Assembly (NCBI RefSeq): GCF_900491935.1 | Contig: NZ_UEXK01000004.1 | Location: 783,047 to 847,046, forward strand | Length of the DNA: 64,000 bases | Source: Klenkia terrae | Lineage (GTDB): Bacteria > Actinomycetota > Actinomycetes > Mycobacteriales > Geodermatophilaceae | Direction: 5' to 3' | Shown: piece by piece, positions 10,492-18,162 of the stretch | Layout of the letters: each line of letters starts with the position of its first letter | How positions within the stretch are numbered: the stretch's first letter is position 1 | Notes under the pieces: generated by a model | Seen by the model: only the letters and a program-made list of their open reading frames with translations | Told to the model about the DNA's origin: nothing | Database searches by the model: none | Program-made: the position numbers and the translations under genes

Positions 10492-11112
10492 ATGACGTCG
10501 CGCTGCGCCACAGGAACCCGGTTACGCCGTTCGGCCGGCGTGCTGGTGGCCGTCCTGGCCCTGAGCGGCTGCGGCGCTGCCGCGCCGTCGTCGGGCAACA
10601 CCGAGCCCACCGCGGTCGCCGTCCCCGGCGACGTGGCCGGGTGCGATTCCTTCGCCGCCGACGGCCAGGGAGCGCCAAGGGGGAACACGCTCCCAACCCT
10701 GACCTTGCCGTGCCTGGTGCCCGGCGGGGACGTCGCACTCGACGACCTCGGCGACCGGCCGGTCCTGGTCAACCTGTGGGCCAGCTGGTGTTCGCCCTGC
10801 CGGGAGGAGATGCCCCTGCTGCAGGACGTGTACGAACGCTACGGCAGCCGGGTCGGCGTCCTCGGCGTGAACACGGAGGACACACCGTCGGCCGCGGCCT
10901 CACTGCTCGCCGACCTCGACGTGACCTACGCGCACGTCGTCGACCGGGACAAGAGACTGCTGAACGAGCTTGGCGTGCCCGGCCTGCCGGTGACCTTGGC
11001 CGTCGCGGCCGATGGGCGGATCCTGGACCGGCAGGTCGGTCAGGCATCGGCCGAGCGCCTCGAGGAGATGATCTCCCTGCTGGTGACGGATGCCGCCACC
11101 TCCCCACCGTGA
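10492..11112 (+). CDS. TlpA/ResA-like thioredoxin-fold lipoprotein
   Basis: 206-residue protein. I chose ATG 10492 because GGAGG precedes it by 4 nt; an in-frame ATG at 10462 has no such site. A lipoprotein signal with LALSGC lipobox is followed by a thioredoxin-fold domain with active site WCSPC (Cys100, Cys103), REEMPLLQ, and the cis-Pro segment GVPGLPVTLAV. Such proteins reduce disulfides outside the membrane, for instance in copper-site assembly or cytochrome maturation. Its divergent pairing with a copper oxidase and the nearby ccm operon fit that, but the substrate is inferred. Confidence 0.88.
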   Translation: MTSRCATGTRLRRSAGVLVAVLALSGCGAAAPSSGNTEPTAVAVPGDVAGCDSFAADGQGAPRGNTLPTLTLPCLVPGGDVALDDLGDRPVLVNLWASWCSPCREEMPLLQDVYERYGSRVGVLGVNTEDTPSAAASLLADLDVTYAHVVDRDKRLLNELGVPGLPVTLAVAADGRILDRQVGQASAERLEEMISLLVTDAATSPP

Positions 11113-11354
11113 CCGCGGTCGGCGGTCCTACCTGCGCGTCTCCCGCAGGCGACTGCCACGACCGCCGAGGACGGGCGCCCACCCTGGGCAGCATGTGCCG
11201 ACCCGAATGTGATGGAGACGTGGAACCAGGGACGGGACAGTGCGCCTGGGGCCAACCGGCCGACCACCGGGTGAGGGTGCGGGCGAAGACGATCAGGCGA
11301 GCCTCGGCGTGCACCGCCAGTACGACACAGATGGACTACCTGAACGACCGAGGG

Positions 11355-12029
11355 TCAGCTGATGGTGGCCAGCAACCAGGTGACAGCTGGGTCGTCAGGT
11401 GGATGAATGGCGAGTCCGGCGGCTCGAGCCTCGAGCTGAAGGTCCCGCAGCAAGATTCTCCGTGTGGTGAAGCCGTGCGTCCAGGCTGTGCCGCGGAAGA
11501 CATATCTGACGACCGCATCCAGCAGGGCGCCGTCCTCGCGCACGGCGGACACCGCAACCTGGATGTTCATGTCACCGAGGGCTTCGTCCCACACATCCCC
11601 CGCGCTGAGGGAGTCGAACCAGACGGGCGGGTGCCACTGGACCAGAGCTCGCCCGCCCGCGGCGAGGTGGCGTGCGACGGTGAGGAGCAACTGGTGTCGA
11701 CGTCGTTCGCAGGGATTGTTGATCAGGTGACTGGCCAGCACCACGACGTCGAAGGTCGTCGGGAGATCAAGGTGCTCGATGCGGCTTCGAACCGTCCTGG
11801 CATGGGTGACGTGGGTCAGCATCTCGGCGGAGTCATCGACTGCGACGACGCGGTGCCCCAGAAGACTCAACGGATCGGCGAGCCGTCCTGCACCGGCCCC
11901 GAGGTCGAGGATGGTGGCACCTTCCCCTGCGACGAGGTGGATGACGTGGAGGTCTTCACCGACCGGGAGCCGGCGATACACCTCGACGGCGCAGCCGTCG
12001 TCGGTGTACGCCCCCGGTCCGTTCGCCAT
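11355..12029 (-). CDS. Class I SAM-dependent methyltransferase
   Basis: 224 residues from ATG 12029 (GTG 12041 is possible). The SAM-binding motif I is clear (ATILDLGAGAGRLADPL, about residues 40-56), followed by the acidic loop VVAVDDSAEML and the post-motif LPTTFDVVVLASHLINN. The C-terminal half (about 115-224) has no motif I can tie to a substrate. It stands alone: convergent with the TlpA-like gene, and about 255 bp downstream of the M23 peptidase on the same strand. The target molecule is unknown. Confidence 0.82.
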   Translation of the reverse strand: MANGPGAYTDDGCAVEVYRRLPVGEDLHVIHLVAGEGATILDLGAGAGRLADPLSLLGHRVVAVDDSAEMLTHVTHARTVRSRIEHLDLPTTFDVVVLASHLINNPCERRRHQLLLTVARHLAAGGRALVQWHPPVWFDSLSAGDVWDEALGDMNIQVAVSAVREDGALLDAVVRYVFRGTAWTHGFTTRRILLRDLQLEARAAGLAIHPPDDPAVTWLLATIS

Positions 12030-12285
12030 GGATCCCGTCACGGTCGACCAGCAACTCCTACGGTGACTGCATCCTCGGTGCGCGCCACGGAGGTGAGCTC
12101 CGGCTGGACGGTGCGCGGGCCGCTGCCGGCCTGGATGTGCGGGATGCCGTCGACGAGCGGCCCCACCTGGACGGCATGCAGCGCAAGGCTGAGCCCGACG
12201 ACGGTACCGTCGGTCGGTGCGTAGCCGGCCATGAAGATGGAGGACATCGCGACGGTCTCGTCCTCGCTCTTCTCCGAAGCCGTCG

Positions 12286-12996
12286 TCACACGCTGACGCC
12301 GCGCTCGGCCAACCATCGGACGGGATCCATCCGCGGACCATTCATCCCGCCCTGCTGTAGCTCAACATGCAGGTGCGGCCCGGTGGACTGACCACGGTTC
12401 CCGACGAGCGCGATCGGGTCTCCCGCGGAGACGACATCCCCGGTTGCCACCTGGACGGAGTCCATGTGCCGATAGACGGTCACATCTCCATTCTCGTGCT
12501 GGATGTAGACCGCGAGCCCGAAACCCGTTGCGGGCCCAGCCCGGAGCACCACTCCGTCCGCGGCTGCCACCTCCTGGGTGAACATGGGTGCGGCGATGTC
12601 CATGCCCGCGTGCATTGTTCCCCAACGGGATCCGTATGCACTGGTCACCACCCCGAGGAAGGGCATGACCGCGGCCGACCGTTCGAGCTCTTCGCGGGTG
12701 CGCCGGCTGGCTGCCACCTCTTCCAGCCGCAGGCGTGCCTGCTCAAGAGTGATCTGGGCCTGGGCGAGCAGATCGGTACCCGCGTCGGGCCCCTCCGCGA
12801 AGGAGACAGCGACGTCCTGGCTCTCGGCGAACGAGCTGCCCCCAGCTGTGTCAGGGGGCGTGAAGACTTGAGTGGCTACCGCTCCCCCAAGGACGAGGGC
12901 GGCGAGCAAGGCAGCCGGACGACGTGCGGGCGGTCGCCGTCCGTAGGCGGTCATCGAAGTGGCCGGCATGGAGGCTGCTCGGTGACCAGCGCTCAT
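12286..12996 (-). CDS. M23-family peptidase (LytM-type)
   Basis: 236-residue exported peptidase-like protein. A basic N-terminus and hydrophobic helix (about residues 27-45) act as signal or anchor. A coiled-coil-like stretch (about 75-108) precedes the LytM domain. Zinc and catalytic residues are present: His129 and Asp133 in MHAGMDIAAP, and His208 and His210 in GPHLHVEL, together with YRHMDSV. These enzymes cut peptidoglycan cross-bridges, or regulate cleavage by partners. Other in-frame ATGs at 12969 and 12954 could be the true start. It is monocistronic as far as visible. Confidence 0.88.
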   Translation of the reverse strand: MSAGHRAASMPATSMTAYGRRPPARRPAALLAALVLGGAVATQVFTPPDTAGGSSFAESQDVAVSFAEGPDAGTDLLAQAQITLEQARLRLEEVAASRRTREELERSAAVMPFLGVVTSAYGSRWGTMHAGMDIAAPMFTQEVAAADGVVLRAGPATGFGLAVYIQHENGDVTVYRHMDSVQVATGDVVSAGDPIALVGNRGQSTGPHLHVELQQGGMNGPRMDPVRWLAERGVSV

Positions 12997-13384
12997 CAGC
13001 TGTACCTGCTCGGCTGTTCAGCCCTCAACGCGACCCTTCCGCTACTACGACGGGTAGGAGCTTAGGGCCATCGAGCAGTGGAGGACCTCGACACGCTGGC
13101 GACAGGGCCCTATTGCCCGGTGACCCGGCGGCCCGCCCCCCACGCCGACACCCCCGACGTCCACAGGTCGACCGTTCCCGCTTCAATGATCATTGTGCGA
13201 TGACGCCCCACGTGGGGGATCGACACGATGTAGCTCCGCCGCAGAGCACGAGGCCGAGGCGGTTTCCCTCGGAATCGACGACGGCCAGCCGATCCCTGTG
13301 CGAGAAGGCCGAACTGTCTGTGGTGCAGCACAAGCTCTGCTAGCGCTGCACCGAGTTCGCGCGCGGTCGGGCGACGTCCATCAA
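12997..13384. other. Gene-poor stretch upstream of a transposase relic
   Basis: I see no convincing gene here. It holds a 12-bp palindrome CAATGATCATTG at 13184-13195 and a GC-rich palindrome CCCCACGTGGGG just after it (near 13205-13216). Reading frames on both strands are short and compositionally random. It probably combines the promoter of the M23 gene with degraded flank of the relic that follows. Confidence 0.5.
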
Positions 13385-13627
13385 GTCGGCGCCTGCGATC
13401 CCGGCCTGCGCCGGCTCGCGGTGCGGCGGCGCACCGAGCTGGATCGCACGGTTGCGCGCTCCGGCCGGACGGTGCCCGAAGTCGCGGGCACCCATCGGGT
13501 GGGCTGGCGACCGCCCACGCGGCGTCAGTCGATCACGTCACCCCGGCAATGGCTGCGCCGCCGGTGACGGTGCGCCTGCTCGACACCCACGACACCCGCC
13601 ACGGCACCCCCGCCAGCGCCTGCTGGA
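13385..13627 (+). pseudogene. ISL3-type transposase relic
   Basis: Two plus-strand frames joined across a frameshift near 13508 read like the N-terminal third of an ISL3-family transposase. The first gives RRTELDRTVARSGRTVPEVA and THRVGW, a helix-turn-helix region. The second gives TAHAASVDHVTPAM and then VRLLDTHDTRHGTP, corresponding to the LGIDETRRG-type DDE start. Upstream, SAPAIPA in a third frame fits the preceding linker. The sequence then stops at the 3' end of the CDF exporter gene. No terminal inverted repeats are visible. The family call is by recognition, not alignment. Confidence 0.5.
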
Positions 13628-13630
13628 CCA

Positions 13631-14596
13631 TCAGAAGCCCGCCGGTTGCTCGACGTGCTCCTCCGGCTCCAACTGGATGGTCGGGTGGGTGACCCCGTAC
13701 TTCTCCATGAGGATCGACCGGGTCCGGTCGAGGATGCCGTGCCAGTCGACGCCGCGGTCGTCGACCACGATGTGCACGGTGGCCGCTTCCATCCCGCTGG
13801 TCAGCGTCCATATGTGCAGGTCGTGGACCTCCTTGACCCCGGGCACACCCGCCAGTTCCCTGGTGGCGGCGTCGACGTCCACCCCGGGCGGGGCGACCTC
13901 CATCAGGATGCGCAGGGCCTGGCGCATCAGTTGCCAGGTCCGCGGCAGGATGAACAGTCCGATGGCGACGCCGACGATGGTGTCGACCTGGCGGAAGCCG
14001 GTCACGGCGATGACGATGGCACCGACGATGACACCGACGGAGCCGAGCATGTCGGCCATCACCTCGAGGTAGGCGCCCTTCAGGTTGAGGCTTTCCTTGG
14101 ACCCGGCCATGAGCAGCCGGAAGGAGATGAGGTTCACGATCAGTCCGACGGCCGCCACGATGAGCATCGGCACCCCCAGAACCTCCGACGGCTCCTGGAA
14201 CCGGCGATACGCCTCGAAGAGCACGTAGAAGGCGACGCCGAACAGCAACAGTCCGTTGATGACCGCCGCCAGCACCTCCAGCCGGTAGGTGCCGTACGTG
14301 CGGCCTCCGGCAGCCGGCCGCTTGGCCAGCTGGATCGCTGCCAACGCCAGCCCGAGACCCAACGTGTCGGTGCCCATGTGGGCCGCATCGCTGATCAGCG
14401 CGAGCGAGCCACTGAGGACGCCACCGACGACCTCTACCAGGGCGTAGGTCGCGGTGAGCCCGAAGGCGATCGCCAGGGGCCGCTGGTGCTCGGCTCCGGC
14501 ACTGCCGATCCGCGGCCCGTGCGAATGCCCCCCACCGCTGTCGTGCTCGTCCCCGTCGTCGTGGGCGTGGTCTGCGGCGTCGTCCGTGCGGCTCAT
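13631..14596 (-). CDS. Cation diffusion facilitator (CzcD/ZitB-like zinc exporter)
   Basis: 321-residue transporter that exports Zn(II), perhaps Cd(II) or Co(II), in exchange for protons. The N-terminus is rich in His and Asp (residues 1-30, with HAHDD and GGGHSHG), a likely metal-binding region. Six helices follow, with the metal-site motifs ISDAAHMGTD in helix 2 and YLEVMADMLGS in helix 5. The C-terminal cytoplasmic domain contains VHDLHIWTLTSGM and VTHPTIQLEPE, as in zinc exporters. The ATG at 14596 overlaps the stop of the ArsR-type repressor by 4 nt, so repressor and exporter form one operon. Confidence 0.93.
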   Translation of the reverse strand: MSRTDDAADHAHDDGDEHDSGGGHSHGPRIGSAGAEHQRPLAIAFGLTATYALVEVVGGVLSGSLALISDAAHMGTDTLGLGLALAAIQLAKRPAAGGRTYGTYRLEVLAAVINGLLLFGVAFYVLFEAYRRFQEPSEVLGVPMLIVAAVGLIVNLISFRLLMAGSKESLNLKGAYLEVMADMLGSVGVIVGAIVIAVTGFRQVDTIVGVAIGLFILPRTWQLMRQALRILMEVAPPGVDVDAATRELAGVPGVKEVHDLHIWTLTSGMEAATVHIVVDDRGVDWHGILDRTRSILMEKYGVTHPTIQLEPEEHVEQPAGF

Positions 14597-15021
14597 CGTG
14601 CGTCTCCGTCGATGGTGCCCAGCGGGGTGGCGTGGGCATGGTGGGCGAGGGCCAGGTCCAGCAGCATCCGGACGTGGGCGTCGGCCAGCCGGTAGAAGGC
14701 CCGCCGGCCGCTCCGGCGCACCGCCACGACCCGGTGGGCCCGCAGCAGCCGCAGCGCGTGCGACACCCCGGATTCGCTCTGCCCGCACGCGTCCGCGAGA
14801 TCGCACACGCACATCTCGCCGTCCAGCAAGGCGATCAGCAGCCGCAGCCGGCTGGCGTCGGCGAGCAGGCCGAAGGTGGCCCCCAGTTCCTCGACCGCCT
14901 CGGCATCGGGCAGGTCGGCCCGGACGGCCTCCACCCGGTCGGTGTCCCGTTCGTGGACGTGATCGCTGCCACCTGGATGGAGGCTCGCCCTCGCGGGGGC
15001 CACTTGTGAACGACTGCTCAT
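14593..15021 (-). CDS. ArsR/SmtB-family metal-sensing repressor
   Basis: 142-residue winged-helix repressor. A DNA-recognition helix (QSESGVSHALRLLRAH) follows the alpha-3 segment MCVCDLADACG. Two metal sites can be read. Cys71 and Cys73 form the CVC pair of CadC/CmtR-type sites. In alpha-5, Asp114, His116, His127 and His130 match the spacing of the SmtB/CzrA zinc site (D-x-H-x10-H-x2-H/E), with His in place of the final Glu. Metal binding should release DNA and induce the downstream exporter. The start codon lies inside a near-perfect palindrome that may be its own operator. Confidence 0.92.
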   Translation of the reverse strand: MSSRSQVAPARASLHPGGSDHVHERDTDRVEAVRADLPDAEAVEELGATFGLLADASRLRLLIALLDGEMCVCDLADACGQSESGVSHALRLLRAHRVVAVRRSGRRAFYRLADAHVRMLLDLALAHHAHATPLGTIDGDAR

Positions 15022-15029
15022 ATGTGCAG
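15014..15029. promoter_or_regulatory. Near-palindrome over the repressor start codon
   Basis: CTGCTCATATGTGCAG is symmetric except for one mismatched pair, with its centre at the repressor start codon. Flanking GAAC and GTTC half-elements at 15008-15011 and 15031-15034 are slightly off-register. This resembles ArsR/SmtB operators. It lies in the short region between the repressor and the divergent ZIP gene, so it might affect both. Confidence 0.5.
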
Positions 15030-15145
15030 AGTTCGCCGAGGACAGCCGAGTTGTCAAGCGCCAGGGGTCACACGTCACCGCCAGCCCGTCGTCCGGGGTC
15101 CCTCGGTCAGCGGTTCCACCCGTCCGCCGGGCGCACCTGCCGGCG

Positions 15146-15901
15146 ATGCGGCATGGTCCGGGCGTGGAGAGTGGCGCACTGCAACAAGCTGGCTTCCTGG
15201 TGCTGTTCCCGGTGCTGGCCACGGTCGCGGGAGCGGTACTGGCTGTCCTGCGCCCCCCGGGTCGACGCGCGACCAGCGTCATCCAGCACTTCGCCGCCGG
15301 CGTGGTGCTCGCTGCTGTCGCCGGCGAGGTGCTCCCCGACCTGCGCGAGCGCGGCGGCTACGGCATCACCGTCCTGGGCTTCGCCGCCGGGGTGGCACTC
15401 CTGCTGCTCGTGCAGCGCCTCGAGCCTGCGGACCAGCCGGCACCCGGCGGCGGCGGCCGCGCGGCGTTCCCCACCGGTCTCGTGGTCGTCGTCGGCATCG
15501 ACCTGCTCGTGGACGGTCTGCTCGTCGGGGTCGGCGTGACGCTCGGCCAGGGCGCTGGGCTGGTCCTCACGGTCGCTCTCACCCTGGAGGTCCTCTTCCT
15601 CGGGCTGGCCGTCACCTCTCAGCTCACCCGGGCCGGTGTGGGTCGCGTGCGCGCAGCGGCGACCACGTCGGCCCTGTCCCTGGGGGTGGCGGTCGGCGCG
15701 GTCGCCGGAGCCGTGCTGCTGGACGGGGCGTCGGACGGAGCACAGGCTCTGGTCCTGGCGTTCGCCGCCGCGGCGCTCCTGTGGCTGGTGGTCGAGGAAC
15801 TGCTCGTGGAGGCGCACGAGAGCGGCCGGGAGACCGCACTGATGACGACCATGTTCTTCGTGGGCTTCATCGCCCTCTACGGCCTGGAGACCCTGGCCTG
15901 A
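15146..15901 (+). CDS. ZIP-family divalent metal transporter
   Basis: 251-residue membrane protein with about eight helices. Segments typical of ZIP transporters are present: FAAGVVLAAVAGEVLPDL in an early helix, GIDLLVDGLLVGVGVTLGQG in the helix-4-like position, ALTLEVLFLGLAVTSQL in the helix-5-like position and LLWLVVEELLVEAHE. In canonical ZIPs the helix-4 motif is HNxxDG; here the first His is Asp, so metal choice may differ. A GTG at 15164 could be the true start. It is transcribed away from the Zn/Cd repressor operon, which suggests a role in zinc balance. Confidence 0.85.
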   Translation: MRHGPGVESGALQQAGFLVLFPVLATVAGAVLAVLRPPGRRATSVIQHFAAGVVLAAVAGEVLPDLRERGGYGITVLGFAAGVALLLLVQRLEPADQPAPGGGGRAAFPTGLVVVVGIDLLVDGLLVGVGVTLGQGAGLVLTVALTLEVLFLGLAVTSQLTRAGVGRVRAAATTSALSLGVAVGAVAGAVLLDGASDGAQALVLAFAAAALLWLVVEELLVEAHESGRETALMTTMFFVGFIALYGLETLA

Positions 15902-16367
15902 CACCCACGTCGCCGGGTCCGTCGGGGCGCACGGGCGGTGCAGGTCGCGGCAGCGGTCATCTCGGCCGACTGCTCGGTCACCCGGGCGAGGACGGGTCGC
16001 GGGGTGCACCCCCGCAGCGCCGCCGACCCCGCCGACTCGTGCGCCCCACACCGTCACCGGGGCATGGACCTCGGCGTGGCGACGAGTCCGGGCGCAGCCC
16101 CGTCCCCGGCCACGGCGCCCGTCTCCTAGGCTGGGGCGTGTCCCCCACCCGGCCGGCCCGCACCGCACCGACGTCTCCCAGGCGCCCGAGGTCGACGGGC
16201 GTCACCGCTCCCGCAGACGCGGCGGCGGGGGTGCCGGACCCGGTTCGGGCACGTGCGCCGGTCTGCGGTGTCGCGGCGGTCGGCCGGCCCGACTCCCACC
16301 GGGTCCCGGTACCGGCCGACGCGCGGCCCGGCGAGGTCGCATCCCGGCGCTCCGTCGGCGCTGCGTC
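15902..16367. other. Intergenic stretch, possible leaderless small ORF
   Basis: No confident gene. A TAGGCT hexamer at 16127-16132 lies 5 nt before a GTG at 16138, the spacing of a leaderless promoter. That GTG would open a 77-codon frame ending at 16371, with a GTGA overlap onto the next gene. The encoded sequence is only Pro/Arg/Ala-rich and looks like random translation of GC-rich DNA. It may instead be the leader of the Lnt-like gene. Confidence 0.35.
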
Positions 16368-17906
16368 GTGACCCGCGACGAGCCCGCGCCGTCCCCCGCC
16401 GCGCAGCGCGAGGCCACGGCGGCCGACGGACGACGTGGTCGATGGCTGCCCGGCTGGCAGCAGCTGTCCGCGGGACTGGCCGCCGGAGCACTGCTGGCGG
16501 GCAGCATGCCGCCTCGGTCGGCGTGGTACCTGGCGCCGCTGGGCGCCGCTGCCCTCACCTGGGCGCTGCTCGGCCGGCCATGGCGACAGCGGTTGCTCCT
16601 GGGGATGGTGGCCGGGGTGGCCTTCTTCGCGCCGACGCTGTCCTGGCTCACCGACTTCCACCCGGCCGGCTTCGCGGCCGTCCTCGTGCTCGAGGTTGCC
16701 CTCTTCGCCGCGGCGATGCTGGTGGTGGATCCCGGCCGGGGGCGCTGGTGGACGGTCCCGGCGGCGTTCGTGGCGCTGGAGAGCGTGCGGGCCCGTTTTC
16801 CCTTCGGCGGCTTCCCCCTCCCGGGGACGGCCCTGGGCCAGGTGGACGGCCCCTTGGCGGCGGCCGCACCTCTCGGCGGATCCCTCCTCGTCGTCGGGCT
16901 CGCCATCGGCGCGGGTGCTGCTGCGACCGGCCTCGCCGTGGCCCACCAACGCGCCCGCGCACTGGTGCTGGTCGCGGCACTGGTGGCGCTCAGCGCGTCC
17001 GCCGTCGCGCTCGCAGCGCCGGACGACGCAGCCGCGGGCCACCTGCAGGTCGCCCTCGTGCAGGGCGGGGGACCCCGCGGCGTCCCTGCTGTCCAGTCCG
17101 ACGAGCAGGCTGTGACCGAGCGGTTGTTCGACGTCAGCGAGGAGCTGCCCGCCGGCCTCGATCTCGTGCTCTGGCCGGAGAGCAGCATCCTGGTGACCGG
17201 TCCGGTGGCCGGCACGGCCGAGGCCGACCGGGTCGCGGCGCTCGCCCGGCGCACCGGCGCCACCGTCGTCGCCGGTGTCACCGAGTCCGGGGAGACGACC
17301 TTCCGCAACGCGGCCGTCGCCTGGGGACCCGACGGCCGCATCGTCGACCGCTACGAGAAGGTGCACCGGGTGCCCTTCGGGGAGTACATCCCGGCACGTG
17401 GTCTGTTCGAGCTCATCTCCGAGATGACCGCGCTCGTCCCGCGGGACGCGATCCCGGGCAGGGGTCCCGGATCGCTGGCCACCCCGGCGGGGGCGCTGGG
17501 GGTGGTCATCTCCTACGAGGTCTTCTTCTCCGACCGCGCCCGCGCCGCCGTCACCGCCGGCGGCCAGCTCCTGCTGGTCCCGACCAACGCTGCCTCGTAC
17601 ACGACGGAGGAGGTACCCGCGACCGAGGTTGCCGCTGCCCGGATGCGGGCCCGGGAGCTGGACCGCACGGTCCTGCAGGCGGCACCGACCGGTTACACCG
17701 CGATCGTGCTGCCCGACGGGAGGGTCGTCGCGCAGGGAGGGCTCGGGACACCGGAACTCCTCACCGGCGCCGTCCCGCTGCGCACCGGCCTGACCCCCTA
17801 CGCCCGGACCGGCGACCTCCCGGTCCTGCTCGCCGTCGCCGCGGCGCTCCTGGTCGGACCGGCCGTGCGCTGGCTGCCGCGGCGACCGCGGCGCGGGCGA
17901 CCATGA
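16368..17906 (+). CDS. Apolipoprotein N-acyltransferase-like protein with Ser at the catalytic Cys position
   Basis: 512 residues: several N-terminal helices (to about residue 220), a nitrilase-like extracytoplasmic domain (about 225-480) and a last helix. The Glu and Lys of the Lnt catalytic triad are present (Glu271 in WPESS, Lys331 in YEKVHRVPFGEY). The third position, Cys in VICYE of Escherichia coli Lnt, is Ser382 here (VVISYEVFF). Lnt adds the third acyl chain to lipoproteins through a thioester on that Cys, so the normal reaction is doubtful. I recall similar Ser forms (ISWEVFF) in other actinobacteria, which would make this a subfamily and not a damaged gene. Start is GTG 16368. Confidence 0.85.
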   Translation: MTRDEPAPSPAAQREATAADGRRGRWLPGWQQLSAGLAAGALLAGSMPPRSAWYLAPLGAAALTWALLGRPWRQRLLLGMVAGVAFFAPTLSWLTDFHPAGFAAVLVLEVALFAAAMLVVDPGRGRWWTVPAAFVALESVRARFPFGGFPLPGTALGQVDGPLAAAAPLGGSLLVVGLAIGAGAAATGLAVAHQRARALVLVAALVALSASAVALAAPDDAAAGHLQVALVQGGGPRGVPAVQSDEQAVTERLFDVSEELPAGLDLVLWPESSILVTGPVAGTAEADRVAALARRTGATVVAGVTESGETTFRNAAVAWGPDGRIVDRYEKVHRVPFGEYIPARGLFELISEMTALVPRDAIPGRGPGSLATPAGALGVVISYEVFFSDRARAAVTAGGQLLLVPTNAASYTTEEVPATEVAAARMRARELDRTVLQAAPTGYTAIVLPDGRVVAQGGLGTPELLTGAVPLRTGLTPYARTGDLPVLLAVAAALLVGPAVRWLPRRPRRGRP

Positions 17907-17964
17907 GTGTGCCGTTGCCCGGCGAGCTGGCCGTCCGGGGACGCCGCTGGCCGGGGCGGTCGCC

Positions 17965-17987
17965 TAAGCTCCTATCGTGCATAGGAG
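17965..17987 (+). promoter_or_regulatory. Leaderless-type promoter with embedded inverted repeat
   Basis: TAAGCT at 17965-17970 fits a TANNNT -10 box. A GTG follows after 6 nt at 17977, the spacing expected for a leaderless transcript. Overlapping it is a perfect inverted repeat, CTCCTAT (17969-17975) and ATAGGAG (17981-17987) with a 5-bp spacer. A repressor bound there would block the promoter and start codon. The regulator is unknown. Confidence 0.5.
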
Positions 17988-18162
17988 AGACCTGGAGCGG
18001 ATCTACCTGGTCCACCTCATCCCTGCGGTGCCAGCGGCGCCGCTGAGCCACGGCGACGCGGGAGGGACCGCCCGGCCGACCGGGACGACCGACGCTGCTG
18101 CGCACCACGGACGGCGTGGTCGGCATCAGCACCACCGTCCGACCTGCTCCGGGGCCGTCTGA
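17977..18162 (+). CDS. Small His-rich ORF upstream of ctaG
   Basis: Possible 61-residue protein opening at the GTG of a leaderless-type promoter. The N-terminal third is mildly hydrophobic (LERIYLVHLIPAVPAAP). The rest is rich in His, including DAAAHHGRRGRHQHH, with one Cys near the end. Its stop overlaps the ctaG ATG (TGATG), an arrangement often used for translational coupling. I recognise no family. Role as a metal-responsive leader peptide or small metal-binding protein is speculation. It could also be a chance frame. Confidence 0.35.
   Translation: MHRRDLERIYLVHLIPAVPAAPLSHGDAGGTARPTGTTDAAAHHGRRGRHQHHRPTCSGAV

Noticed and set aside
12038..12316. 92-codon minus-strand frame between methyltransferase and M23 genes (contains AGYAPTDGTVVGLSLALH)
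   Set aside because: Composition is slightly protein-like but I recognise no family, it overlaps the M23 3' end, and no ribosome-binding site is clear. It may be a gene fragment.
13110..13331. 73-codon minus-strand frame in the gap before the transposase relic
   Set aside because: No motif, no conserved look, and it spans two palindromes; most likely chance.
16138..16371. 77-codon frame with a possible leaderless promoter and a GTGA overlap onto the Lnt-like gene
   Set aside because: The arrangement is suggestive, but the product is a Pro/Arg/Ala mix with no family. Recorded only as an intergenic note.
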